Source of the DNA: an uncultured Bacteroidales bacterium
Lineage (GTDB): Bacteria; Bacteroidota; Bacteroidia; Bacteroidales; UBA932
Assembly (NCBI GenBank): GCA_946625485.1
Contig: CAMOTB010000009.1
Coordinates: 1-39,026, forward strand
Length of the DNA: 39,026 bases
Reading direction: 5' to 3'
Each line of letters opens with the position of its first letter. The stretch's first letter is position 1. Position numbers and translations under genes: made by a program. This document shows positions 24,781-33,358 of the stretch, piece by piece. Below the pieces are notes generated by a model. The model did no database searches, was not told where the DNA came from, and saw only the letters and a program-made list of their open reading frames with translations.

Positions 24781-25575
24781 ATGGTTATCCTTATCACGGG
24801 CATCACGTCCGGTTTCGGGCGTGCGATGGCCGGACGGCTTGCCGCTGACGGGCACAAGGTCTATGGAACTTTCCGCCGGGAGTCGGAGCGGCTTCCGGGC
24901 GTGGAGTATCTGCGGGCGGACGTTTCCTTTCCGACAGACTGTGAGACGGTGGTCCGGAAGGTGGTTGAGGCGGAGGGGCGGCTGGACGTCTTTATCAATA
25001 ACGCCGGCATGGGTATCGGCGGCCCGTTGGAATTCTCTTCCCTGGAAGATGCCCAGAAACAGATGGACATCAATTGGATGGGGATGGTGCGGATGCTGCA
25101 CTACGTGCTCCCCGTGATGCGTCGGCAGGGAGGGGGAAAGATCCTGTGTTTCAGCTCGATCGGCGGCCTGATGGGACTGCCGTTCCAGGGTTTGTATTCT
25201 GCGTCGAAGTTTGCCATCGAAGGCTATTGCGAGGCGCTGCGGCTGGAGACGCGGGGCCTGGGCATCCAGGTCGTCGTGATCGAACCGGGCGATTTCGCCA
25301 CGGCCTTTACGGCGAGTCGCAAAAGCGTGTCGGATCCCGAGGCGGATGCGGCTTATCCGGCCTGGGCACGGGCCCTGGCCTCCATCGAGAAGGACGAGAC
25401 CGGCGGGCTCAAGCCCGAATATCTGGCGGGGAAGATCTCTAAGATCGTGATGAAGAAGCGCCCGCGCTACCACTACGTCATCTCGACGTTGGAGCAGCGC
25501 CTTTCCGTTACGCTGAAGAAGATCCTTCCTCCCTCCTGGTTCGCCCGGATCCTGGGGAGTTATTACAAACTGTAA
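24781..25575 (+). CDS. Short-chain dehydrogenase/reductase, candidate 3-ketodihydrosphingosine reductase
   Basis: The protein has 264 residues with a Rossmann fold. The cofactor motif TGITSGFG is at 6-13, NNAG at 73-76, and the catalytic set is Ser126, Tyr139 and Lys143 in LYSASKFA. Arg residues after the second strand (TFRRESE) suggest a preference for NADPH. The C-terminal extension (MKKRPRYHYVISTLEQRLSVTLKKILPPSWFARILGSYYKL) is basic and amphipathic and may touch membrane, as in lipid-acting reductases. It starts 6 bp after spt, so the product of SPT is the most economical substrate. SDR substrates cannot be read from motifs, so this role is inferred from context. Confidence 0.8.
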   Translation: MVILITGITSGFGRAMAGRLAADGHKVYGTFRRESERLPGVEYLRADVSFPTDCETVVRKVVEAEGRLDVFINNAGMGIGGPLEFSSLEDAQKQMDINWMGMVRMLHYVLPVMRRQGGGKILCFSSIGGLMGLPFQGLYSASKFAIEGYCEALRLETRGLGIQVVVIEPGDFATAFTASRKSVSDPEADAAYPAWARALASIEKDETGGLKPEYLAGKISKIVMKKRPRYHYVISTLEQRLSVTLKKILPPSWFARILGSYYKL

Positions 25576-25630
25576 CTTTTGCGCGTTTTTGGGAGCAAAA
25601 CGGCGCTTTTTCTCCCGAGAGGGGAGCGCC

Positions 25631-25885
25631 AGGTGCGAAACTGGGGTTTTTACACCCGGGAGCCCTGGATTCGGCGCCGTCAGGTGCAGAAGGGCGGTTT
25701 CTGCACCGCGGAGGGTCTGAAACGGTGGCTCCAGGTGCAGATAGGCCGTTTCTGCACCTCCGGTGGTTAGAAAAGAGGACGTCAGGTGCAGGAAGGCTGG
25801 TTTTGCACCGTAGGCGGCTGAAAAAGGGTCTGTCAGGTGCAGGATGGTCGGTTTTGCACCGCAGGCGGCTGCGGGTCCTGGAAGT
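25631..25885. repeat. 51-bp tandem repeat array with internal hairpins, five copies
   Basis: AGGTGC recurs at 25631, 25682, 25733, 25784 and 25835, an exact 51-bp step each time. Four units share AGGTGCAG-nnn-GG-n-C/T-GGTTT-TGCACC, where GGTGCA pairs with TGCACC around a loop of about 13 nt. The first unit is decayed (AGGTGCGAAACTGGGGTTTTTACACCC). The second half of each unit is G-rich and less conserved (GnnGGcGGcTGAAAAAGGGTCTG). The spacer 25576-25977 holds no supported gene; the two short track ORFs inside it are periodic read-throughs of the repeat. There is no leader, spacer diversity or cas gene, so it is not a CRISPR array. Confidence 0.93.
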
Positions 25886-25977
25886 GAGTGAAGGCAGCCG
25901 TTGCGTTACGCTGATTCCGCCGGCGCTATCGCAGTGATTTCATGATCCGTCCTGTGAAAGAGTGATTTTCAAGAATT

Positions 25978-27099
25978 ATGAAGAAAGGAATCTATAGATG
26001 CTGGGCCACGGCACTTCTGTTGCTGGCCATCCTTCCGGGACAGGCGCAGGAGCGTCCCGGTCGCGGGCGGATGGAGTGGCGCTATGATATCGGTTTCCGG
26101 TATTATTTCGACAACCGGGAGTTTGATGCGTCGGAACCGTATCTGCTGAAATCGGGGACGACGCATGCGGCGGTGCTGACGCCGACGGTCAGTGCCTTGT
26201 GGCAGCCGTCGCGACGGGTGAAGCATACTTTGACGATGGGCGCTGATTTCCAGCATGATATGGGGGTTGCGACCTGGGACGGGACCTTCCGTGAGGGCAT
26301 CCTTTATTACGACGGACAAGTCCGGACCCGGAAAGGGATGTTTGAAGGCGTGGCGGGTATCTATCCGCGTGCGCTGATGCGCGAATTCTATTCCGAAGCT
26401 TTCTTTTCCGATCTGAACCGTTTCCAGGACCGTTATTTCGAAGGCGTTCTCCTGAAGTGGGCGGGCCGGCGTTTCCACACGGAGATGGCCCTGGACTGGC
26501 TGGGAAAGAAAAGCTATGAAAGCAAGGAGCGTTTCCAGATTATCAGCGCCGGATCCTGGGCACCCGCAAACTGGCTGGCACTGGGCTGGGCGGCCGATTA
26601 TTTCCATTATGCCGGTTCCTGGGAGGCGCCGGGCGTCGTGGATCACGGTCTGCTCCATCCCTGGCTCAAACTGGGCCTTGTCTCCCCGTCGTCGGATTTG
26701 TCCCTGAACCTTCGCCTCGGTGCGATCTTGTCCTACCAGTGGGACCGGCGACGCGCAGACAAGGCTTCCACGCCCGGGGGTGGGGAAGCGACGCTGACGC
26801 TTCGTTTCCGGAGCCTGTCGCTCGAGAACAACAGCTATTTCGGCGATGATTTGCTGCCGCTCTATGACGGCGTGGACACGGCCGGTCATCCGTATGCCGA
26901 CAATCTGTATTTCGGCCATCGTTTCTATACGGGCTTCTACGACCGGATCGGCTTGTTCTGGGAGCCGCGGATCGGCAAACGGGTCCGGTTCCGCCTCGGC
27001 GCCCGCGCCCATTTCACTTCCACCGGTTACATGGGCTGGCAGCAGACAGCGAGTCTCCGCTTTGATTTCGGCGAGGCCAAAGGCGGGAAGCTGCGCTAA
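25978..27099 (+). CDS. Putative outer-membrane beta-barrel protein of unknown function
   Basis: The protein has 373 residues. An export signal ends near LLLLAILPGQAQ. The mature part is made of alternating amphipathic strands rich in Tyr, Trp and Phe (MEWRYDIGFRYYFDNREF, HTLTMGADFQHDMG, LSLNLRLGAILSYQWDRR, LSLENNSYFGDDLLPLYDG). It ends in a strand-like SLRFDFGEAKGGKLR. This pattern fits a 14-18-strand outer-membrane barrel. No plug domain or TonB box is visible, so it is not a TonB receptor. I do not recognise the family. It stands alone between the 51-bp repeat array and the PUL, with about 130 bp to the next gene. Confidence 0.75.
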   Translation: MKKGIYRCWATALLLLAILPGQAQERPGRGRMEWRYDIGFRYYFDNREFDASEPYLLKSGTTHAAVLTPTVSALWQPSRRVKHTLTMGADFQHDMGVATWDGTFREGILYYDGQVRTRKGMFEGVAGIYPRALMREFYSEAFFSDLNRFQDRYFEGVLLKWAGRRFHTEMALDWLGKKSYESKERFQIISAGSWAPANWLALGWAADYFHYAGSWEAPGVVDHGLLHPWLKLGLVSPSSDLSLNLRLGAILSYQWDRRRADKASTPGGGEATLTLRFRSLSLENNSYFGDDLLPLYDGVDTAGHPYADNLYFGHRFYTGFYDRIGLFWEPRIGKRVRFRLGARAHFTSTGYMGWQQTASLRFDFGEAKGGKLR

Positions 27100-27130
27100 T
27101 CATCTGCCTATTATTTATTTGGTCGATATT

Positions 27131-27148
27131 ATTTTCCTTTTGGGAAAT
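27131..27148. terminator. Possible hairpin terminator after the barrel protein gene
   Basis: ATTTTCC-TTTT-GGGAAAT forms a 7-bp stem (one T-G pair) with a four-base loop, 31 bp after the stop. The flanks are AT-rich but no clean T-run follows, so this is a weak call. Confidence 0.35.
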
Positions 27149-27232
27149 TATTAGGCTATTTCTTTCAAAAAGGTTATCTTCGCGAACTTTTTGTGCTTAC
27201 CCGCATAATTTATTGACAGCTCTGATAACCTT

Positions 27233-29062
27233 ATGATTTTCTGTAACAAGAAAATCCGTGCAGCTGGGATGGCTGCGCTGATTGTGCTCTTCTCTTGCAC
27301 ATGCAGCCCGCGCAATACGGGCACCGAAACTCCCTCAGAAGTAAGTAAATCGATTAACGTTACCGGCGTGCAAATCACCCGGGCCAGTCTGGAGTTGAAC
27401 GTCGGGGACGGCTTCCATCTGGGCGCCCGCGTGCTCCCCAAAGACGCGACCAACCCGCGGGTCACGTGGAGCTCCGACAACGAGGCCGTCGCCACCGTCA
27501 CCCAAGACGAAGGACAGGTCAAGGCCATCGCTGCCGGCTCGGCTGTCATCACCGTCACGACCGTGGACGGCGGCTTCACCGCGACCTGCCCGGTCAAGGT
27601 CAACGGCCAGGCCGAACCGGAACCTCCGACTCCGCCGACGCCCAGCGACCCCGGGGCTCCGAAGGCATACGGGGCTACGCCGACGGCCGGCCAGCTGGCC
27701 TGGCAGCGCCGTGAATTGCTGATGTTCTATCATTACGGGCAGGCGACGTTCTCCGGCTATGACGGCGAAAACGAAGCCTCCCGCATCGGCATCGGCCAGT
27801 GGACCGAGGACCTGTTGCTCAAGAATTATAAGCCCGGGACCATCAATACGGACCAGTGGGTCAAGGTCGCTGCCGACAACGGCTTCGGCGAGATCATCAT
27901 CACGGCCAAGCACCATGACGGTTTCTGCCTCTGGGACAACCCCGAGAGCACGACGGACGTGGCGAATGCCGGCTGTTCCAACCACACGGACGTGCTGCAG
28001 GGCCTGCGCGACGCCTGCAACAAATACGGAGTCGCGATGGGCATCTACCTTTCCCCTTGGGACCGGATGATCGAGACGGCGGGACTGAGCCTGAGCGTCT
28101 ATGAGACGAAATACAAGAACGCCTTGAAAGACCTGATGACCCGCTATGCGCCGGTGGTGGAAATGTGGTTCGACGGCAACCATGCCGGGGGCTTTAACTG
28201 GCCTTCCGTCAACAAGGTGGTCTTCGACGCCAATCCCGAGTGCGTGATCTTCTCCAACGGCGGTCCCGGCTGCCGCTGGGTGGGCAATGAGAACGGAGAT
28301 GCGCGTGAGACCAACTGGGCTACGCTCGACATCGCGGGCCGCGGCCTGTCTCCGAGCAACCTGCCCGGCGATTACGGGACCTATCTGGGCTCCGGCGATG
28401 AAGGCGCCTCTTCCTGGTGCCCGGCTGAGTGCGATTTCTCGATCCAGGCGATCGGCGACCGCAACGGCTGGTTCTATGGCGCGTCCGACAGCCGCAAGAG
28501 CGCCCGGGACCTGATGGATCTCTACTACAAGAGCGTGGGCCGCAACGGCGTCTTCCTGATGAACGTCCCGCCTTCGGACAAGGGCGTCATCGATGACAAG
28601 GAAGTCAGGATCATCGAGGAATTCACCCGGATGCGCCAGAGCGTCTTCGGAAAGAACCTGGCCGACGGTGCCACGGCGACCGCTTCCTCGGTGCGCGGCA
28701 ACAATCCCGACAAATATGGCCCCCAGCTGATGCTGGACGCCGATTATGACCATTATTTCTGTACTGACGACGATGTCAGGACGGTGGAGATCGAGCTTGC
28801 GCTCAAGGGTGAGCAGACCTTCAACCGCGTGATGCTGCAGGAGTATATTCCGCTGGGCCAGCGGGTGAAATCCTTCGAGGTCGAGGTGCGTTCCGGCGGC
28901 AGCTGGACTTCCTGGGGCCGCGGCACGACGATCGGCCACAAGCGCATCCTGACGGGTCGCAGCGTGAAAGCCGATGCCGTGCGTATCAAGATCACCGGTT
29001 CCCGGGCCTGTCCGGTCCTGAACGGCTTCGGCCTGTACAATGATACCGTCTCCGGACTATGA
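27233..29062 (+). CDS. Alpha-L-fucosidase lipoprotein (Big2 - GH29 - F5/8C domains)
   Basis: The protein has 609 residues. The lipoprotein signal is LIVLFSC with Cys22. A Big2-like Ig domain spans about 43-123 (VTGVQITRASLELNVGDGF...WSSDNEAVATV). A Pro-rich linker (EPEPPTPPTPSDPG) leads into the GH29 barrel at about 145-470. It contains QLAWQRRELLMFYHYG, ITAKHHDGFCLWD, and EMWFDGNH, where Asp314 is the expected nucleophile. A discoidin-like F5/8C domain (about 485-600, ATASSVRGNNPDKYGPQLMLDADYDHYFCTDD) would bind sugar. GH29 enzymes remove alpha-linked fucose with retention. The QLAWQRRELLMFYHYG start resembles the narrower-specificity branch that prefers alpha-1,3/1,4-linked fucose, but this is tentative. 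It opens the PUL and overlaps the next gene by 4 bp. Confidence 0.92.
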   Translation: MIFCNKKIRAAGMAALIVLFSCTCSPRNTGTETPSEVSKSINVTGVQITRASLELNVGDGFHLGARVLPKDATNPRVTWSSDNEAVATVTQDEGQVKAIAAGSAVITVTTVDGGFTATCPVKVNGQAEPEPPTPPTPSDPGAPKAYGATPTAGQLAWQRRELLMFYHYGQATFSGYDGENEASRIGIGQWTEDLLLKNYKPGTINTDQWVKVAADNGFGEIIITAKHHDGFCLWDNPESTTDVANAGCSNHTDVLQGLRDACNKYGVAMGIYLSPWDRMIETAGLSLSVYETKYKNALKDLMTRYAPVVEMWFDGNHAGGFNWPSVNKVVFDANPECVIFSNGGPGCRWVGNENGDARETNWATLDIAGRGLSPSNLPGDYGTYLGSGDEGASSWCPAECDFSIQAIGDRNGWFYGASDSRKSARDLMDLYYKSVGRNGVFLMNVPPSDKGVIDDKEVRIIEEFTRMRQSVFGKNLADGATATASSVRGNNPDKYGPQLMLDADYDHYFCTDDDVRTVEIELALKGEQTFNRVMLQEYIPLGQRVKSFEVEVRSGGSWTSWGRGTTIGHKRILTGRSVKADAVRIKITGSRACPVLNGFGLYNDTVSGL

Positions 29063-29796
29063 GAAAACTGGCGTTCATCCTGCTCTCCGCCGTCGCGCTG
29101 ACGGTCGCCTGTGCCCCCAAGGACGGGATCCGTACGATCCGCACCGCCCCTGACAAGGAGGCGGACCTGGGTAAGATCAAGGAGATCGACGGTCCGGTCA
29201 CAGTCCGGCTCGTGGTGCGCAACGAGTATGCCGACACCCTCTATCCCGCTTACATCCATACGCCCTGCGGCTGTACCGAAGGGCACTTCGATCCCCATCC
29301 GGTCGCCCCGGGCGAGGACGAGACCATCGAAGTGACCTACAATCCCGCCTACCGGCCCGGCCTGATGATGGAGCAGATCCAGGTTTACTACAAGGATTCC
29401 CCGGTCAAGATGCGCTCCTTCGTCATCAAGGGCGAGGTGATCGGCTACCTGCATCCCATCGAAGAGGACCGTCCCTATTACTATGGGGAAGGACTGTATA
29501 TGAGCCACATGCTGCTGAGTTACGGCCTGCGCTCGCCGGGTGAGACGGCGGATTTCTTCTTCCGCTACGGAAACGGCAACAAGCACAAATCCACGCTGAC
29601 TTTCGACGTCCCCGAGCAGTGGCAGCCCTATCTGGGGCTGCGCTCTCCCGGCCGGATGAAGGCAGACCAGCGCGACACGCTCCATGTGAGTTTCACGATG
29701 CCCGAAGGGGTGGATACGGTGGATTTCACCGTTCAGCCCCGGATGGACGGACGTCCTACGGAGCAGGTGCTGACCGTACATGCATTCCGCAAGTAA
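29059..29796 (+). CDS. DUF1573 domain lipoprotein
   Basis: The protein has 245 residues with a signal ending LTVAC. Residues about 35-115 match the DUF1573 pattern: ADLGKIKEIDGPVTVRLVVRNEYADTLYPAYIHTPCGCTEGHFDPHPVAPGEDETIEVTYNP, including the conserved CGCT and the PG turn. The domain is an Ig-like fold widespread in Bacteroidota cell-envelope proteins, with no proven activity. A second strand-rich half follows (FFFRYGNGNKHKSTLTFDVPEQW). The ATG overlaps the fucosidase stop (ATGA), showing translational coupling, and the SusC start lies 37 bp after its stop. Its place between the fucosidase and susC suggests an accessory envelope role, not established here. Confidence 0.85.
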   Translation: MRKLAFILLSAVALTVACAPKDGIRTIRTAPDKEADLGKIKEIDGPVTVRLVVRNEYADTLYPAYIHTPCGCTEGHFDPHPVAPGEDETIEVTYNPAYRPGLMMEQIQVYYKDSPVKMRSFVIKGEVIGYLHPIEEDRPYYYGEGLYMSHMLLSYGLRSPGETADFFFRYGNGNKHKSTLTFDVPEQWQPYLGLRSPGRMKADQRDTLHVSFTMPEGVDTVDFTVQPRMDGRPTEQVLTVHAFRK

Positions 29797-29833
29797 CTTA
29801 CTACAAATACATTATCAACCAACAACAAACTTT

Positions 29834-32800
29834 ATGAATTTCCAACTCAAGAAACTCTTCACGACGGCCCTCGCGACCGTCGCGGGGATGTTCATCGCAG
29901 GCGGACTGGCGCTGGCCCAGAACCGGGTCATCACGGGTACTGTCACCGATGACTATGGCGAGCCGCTCATCGGAGCCGGCGTCGTCGTGGAAGGAAATGC
30001 GACGATCGGCGCCGTGACCGACCTGGACGGACATTATGAACTGTCCGTACCCGAGTCGGCCGTTGCCCTGCATTTTTCCTACATCGGTCAGAAGGATGAG
30101 ATCGTCCCGATCAACGGCCGTTCGGTCATTGACGTGACCCTCAAGTCCGAGAACGAAGCCCTCACGGCGACGGTCGTCACGGCCATGGGCATCCGCAAGG
30201 AGGAAAAATCGCTGTCCTACAATGTCCAGCAGGCCAAGTTGGAGACGGTGAGCCCGGTGGGCTCCTTCGTCAACAGCCTGAACGGTAAGGTAGCCGGCGT
30301 ATCGATCTCCCAATCTTCCACGGGTGTGGGCGGATCGTCGCGTATCGTGATGCGCGGCTCCAAGTCCATTTCCAACAACAACAATGCGCTCTACGTGATC
30401 GACGGTATCCCGATGCAGTCCCTGCGCGGCAGCCAGCCGGAAGGCAGCTATGCCGGCGCCGGCCAGACCGGTGACGTGCTCGGCTCCCTCAACCAGGATG
30501 ACATTGAGTCCATCTCCGTCCTCTCCGGCCCTTCCGCGGCCGCCCTGTACGGTGCCAATGCGGCGAACGGTGTCATTATCATCACGACCAAGAAGGGCCA
30601 GAAGGACCGTTTGGACATCGACTATTCCAACACCACCTCCTTCTCTCGGGCTTATGTGATGCCCCAGTTCCAGAATACCTACGGCCCTTCGGCTCCCGGT
30701 TCCTATTACAGCTGGGGTGAGAAACTCGCCACGCCTTCGACCTACCACCCCCGGAACTTCTTCCAGACGGGTGTCAACGAGGTCAATTCCTTCAGCCTGT
30801 CCACGGGTACCGACCGCAGCCAGACCTACGTGTCCCTGGCCGCTGCCAATGCACGCGGCATCGTCCACAACAACAATGTCAACCGCTACAACCTCTCCTT
30901 CCGCAACACGACCGACCTGGTGAAAGATGTCCTCACGATGGATATCAACCTGACCTACGGCCGTGTCGGCGAGCAGAACATGACCGCCCAGGGCGAATAC
31001 GGCAACCCCGTCGTTCCGGTCTATCTCTTCCCGGCGGGTGACGACTTCTCCAAGCTCCAGGTGTACGAGCGTTACGACGTGGGCCGGAGCCTGAAGACCC
31101 AGTTCTGGCCGTACGACTTCATCATGTCGATGCAGAATCCTTACTGGATCACGGAACACCAGAAATGGCAGAACCACAAGAACCGCATGATGGGATCCGC
31201 CCAGCTCTCCTACAAACCTTTCCAGTGGCTGACCCTGAGCACGCGCGGCAAGTATGACCGTACGGACGAGATCCAGGAGCAGAAATTCGACGCCGGCACC
31301 AACACCCTCTTCACCGAGGGCTCCAAGCACGGTTTCTACTCCCGCAACAACCAGTACACCGAGCAGATGTTCGGCGAGTTCCTGGCTACGTTCAACAAAT
31401 ATTTCGGAGACAACCTCTTCAGCCTTTCCGGCGTCGTGGGTGCCAATATCGAGCGGGTCACTTTCCGTTCCGACCTTGTCAGCGGTCCGCTGGCCTGGGT
31501 CAACAACAAGTTTGACTTCTCCAACCTGGATGTCTCCGGGAGCCACTACCGCCTGGCTTCCGACGGTCACCGTTACATCAACGAGTCCGTCTTTGCCAAC
31601 GCCCAGCTGGGTTATCGCAGCAAGGTCTATCTCGACATGACCTACCGCGCAGACTGGAACTCTTCCCTTTGGACGGCCGGTGCCATCACGTATCCGACCA
31701 TCGGTCTGTCCGGCATCCTGACGGAGATCATCCCCGGCCTCAAGAGCACCTTCCTCCCTTACTGGAAGGTCCGCGCCTCCTATTCCGAGGTGGGTAACTC
31801 CCCGGATCCGAGCCTCTACCTGCTGTATCCTTCGGGCAGCCAGAACAACGGCAGCGTGGTGCGTGACACCCGCCGCGAGAACACGCAGCTCCAGCCGGAG
31901 CGCACCAAGTCCTGGGAAGTCGGTACCAACATCCACTTCTTCGACTCCAAGCTCCAGATCGATGCTACCTACTATCAGTCCAGCACGTTCAACCAGTTCT
32001 ACAACCCGCGCCTGAGCTCCACTTCCACCAACGCCAACATCTATCTGAACGGCGGTCAGGTGGACAACCGCGGCGTCGAGCTGTCCGTGCGCTTCGACGA
32101 TACGATCGGCAAGTTCCGTTACGGCACCTTCGCCACCTGGACTTGGAACGACAACAAGATCGTCAGCCTGTCCTTCAAAGATCCTGAGACCGGCGAGGTG
32201 TATGGCCGTGACGGTATCTCGATGGGCGGTTTCGGCGGCCTGAACAACATCCTTTACGAAGGAGGCACGCTGGGCGACGTCTATGTGACGACCATCGCTA
32301 CGGACGAGAACGGCTATTACAAGCAGAATGCCGACGGCATGATTATCGCCGACTATGATGAGAAGGACATGATCTTTGCCGGTACGACCGATGCCAAGCA
32401 CCGTCTCAGCTGGGGCGGTCATCTGGGTTACGGCGGTCTGACGGCCAACTTCCTGTTTACGGCCCGTCTGGGCGGCATCGCCGTCTCCAAGACCCAGGCT
32501 GTCCTCGATTACTATGGAATCTCCCAGGATACTGCGGATGCCCGCGAAAAGGGCTATTTCGAGGTCAACGGGATGAAGAATTACGATATCCAGGGCTTCT
32601 ATCAGACCATCGGCCGCGACCGGGGTGTGATGAGCCAGTATGTCTATGATGCGACCAATGTCCGTCTCGCCGAAGTCTCCCTGGGCTATGATTTCCCGGT
32701 GGACCGGTGGGGCAGCTGGATCAAGGGCCTGAATGTTTCCGTCGTCGGCAACAACCTGGCGATGCTCTATCTCAAGGCTCCGTTCGATCCTGAGATGACG

Positions 32801-33349
32801 TCCAATGTCGGCACTTACAACCAGGGCGTGGATTATTTCATGCAGCCTTCCACCCGCAGCCTCGGCTTCTCCGTCAAGGTGAAGTTCGGCGGAAGCACCG
32901 CTTCCCACGATGTGGCAGCTGCCGTCCGCGAGCCTCAGGTGGTCGAGAAGATCGTTGAGAAGATCGTCGAGAAACCGGTCGAGAAGATCGTTGAGAAGCG
33001 GGTCGAAGTACCTGTCTACAAGGCCGATGCGAACCTCTCCGATGATTTGTTCTTCGTTATCAACCAGGCCGAACTCCGTCCGGAGGAAGCCCTCAAGCTG
33101 GGCCGTCTTTGCCGTGTCCTCGAGGAGAATCCGGATGCAAAGATCACCGTCACCGGTTATGCTGACAGCGGTACCGGTACGAAGACCATCAACCAGGATC
33201 TCTCGGCGCGTCGCGCCCAGGTCGTGGTCGACCTGCTCAAGAAGGCCGGTATCGCCGCTTCCCGTATCGTTTCCGGAAACGTCGGCGGTGACCGTGACGC
33301 GAACAAGAGCCCTGAATCCAACCGAGTCGCTGTGTGTATCGTCAAATAA
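29834..33349 (+). CDS. SusC/RagA-type TonB-dependent transporter fused to a C-terminal OmpA peptidoglycan-binding domain
   Basis: ATG 29834 (MNFQLKKLFTTALATVAGMF) begins the signal peptide; the track start at 29780 is too early. The product has 1171 residues. A carboxypeptidase-like domain (about 33-110, VITGTVTDDYGEPLIGAGVVVEGN) precedes the plug (NSLNGKVAGVSISQSSTGVGGSSRIVMRGSKSISNNNNALYVIDGIPM; SGPSAAALYGANAANGVIIITTKKG) and a large barrel to about 1020. Then, unlike normal SusC, come a VEK-repeat linker (about 1033-1062, VVEKIVEKIVEKPVEKIVEK) and an OmpA-like domain. That domain has VTGYADSGTG with Asp1111 and LSARRAQVV with Arg1126-1127, the pair that holds diaminopimelate in OmpA. The PUL transporter may thus be tethered to the cell wall. 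susD follows 9 bp downstream. Confidence 0.93.
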   Translation: MNFQLKKLFTTALATVAGMFIAGGLALAQNRVITGTVTDDYGEPLIGAGVVVEGNATIGAVTDLDGHYELSVPESAVALHFSYIGQKDEIVPINGRSVIDVTLKSENEALTATVVTAMGIRKEEKSLSYNVQQAKLETVSPVGSFVNSLNGKVAGVSISQSSTGVGGSSRIVMRGSKSISNNNNALYVIDGIPMQSLRGSQPEGSYAGAGQTGDVLGSLNQDDIESISVLSGPSAAALYGANAANGVIIITTKKGQKDRLDIDYSNTTSFSRAYVMPQFQNTYGPSAPGSYYSWGEKLATPSTYHPRNFFQTGVNEVNSFSLSTGTDRSQTYVSLAAANARGIVHNNNVNRYNLSFRNTTDLVKDVLTMDINLTYGRVGEQNMTAQGEYGNPVVPVYLFPAGDDFSKLQVYERYDVGRSLKTQFWPYDFIMSMQNPYWITEHQKWQNHKNRMMGSAQLSYKPFQWLTLSTRGKYDRTDEIQEQKFDAGTNTLFTEGSKHGFYSRNNQYTEQMFGEFLATFNKYFGDNLFSLSGVVGANIERVTFRSDLVSGPLAWVNNKFDFSNLDVSGSHYRLASDGHRYINESVFANAQLGYRSKVYLDMTYRADWNSSLWTAGAITYPTIGLSGILTEIIPGLKSTFLPYWKVRASYSEVGNSPDPSLYLLYPSGSQNNGSVVRDTRRENTQLQPERTKSWEVGTNIHFFDSKLQIDATYYQSSTFNQFYNPRLSSTSTNANIYLNGGQVDNRGVELSVRFDDTIGKFRYGTFATWTWNDNKIVSLSFKDPETGEVYGRDGISMGGFGGLNNILYEGGTLGDVYVTTIATDENGYYKQNADGMIIADYDEKDMIFAGTTDAKHRLSWGGHLGYGGLTANFLFTARLGGIAVSKTQAVLDYYGISQDTADAREKGYFEVNGMKNYDIQGFYQTIGRDRGVMSQYVYDATNVRLAEVSLGYDFPVDRWGSWIKGLNVSVVGNNLAMLYLKAPFDPEMTSNVGTYNQGVDYFMQPSTRSLGFSVKVKFGGSTASHDVAAAVREPQVVEKIVEKIVEKPVEKIVEKRVEVPVYKADANLSDDLFFVINQAELRPEEALKLGRLCRVLEENPDAKITVTGYADSGTGTKTINQDLSARRAQVVVDLLKKAGIAASRIVSGNVGGDRDANKSPESNRVAVCIVK

Positions 33350-33358
33350 GTTGAGAGT

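Noticed and set aside
25631-25885. CRISPR array
   Set aside because: Units are contiguous and degenerate over their whole length, with no unique spacers, and no cas genes are near.
25579-25937. Two short ORFs (63 and 70 residues) in the 51-bp array as small repeat proteins
   Set aside because: Because 51 is divisible by three, any open frame through the array yields a 17-residue periodic peptide. The units keep base pairing of the arms rather than codons, and two different frames are open, so coding is not supported.
29780-29833. N-terminal extension of SusC (MHSASNLLQIHYQ...)
   Set aside because: It overlaps the end of the DUF1573 gene, is not signal-like, and ATG 29834 directly precedes a normal signal peptide.
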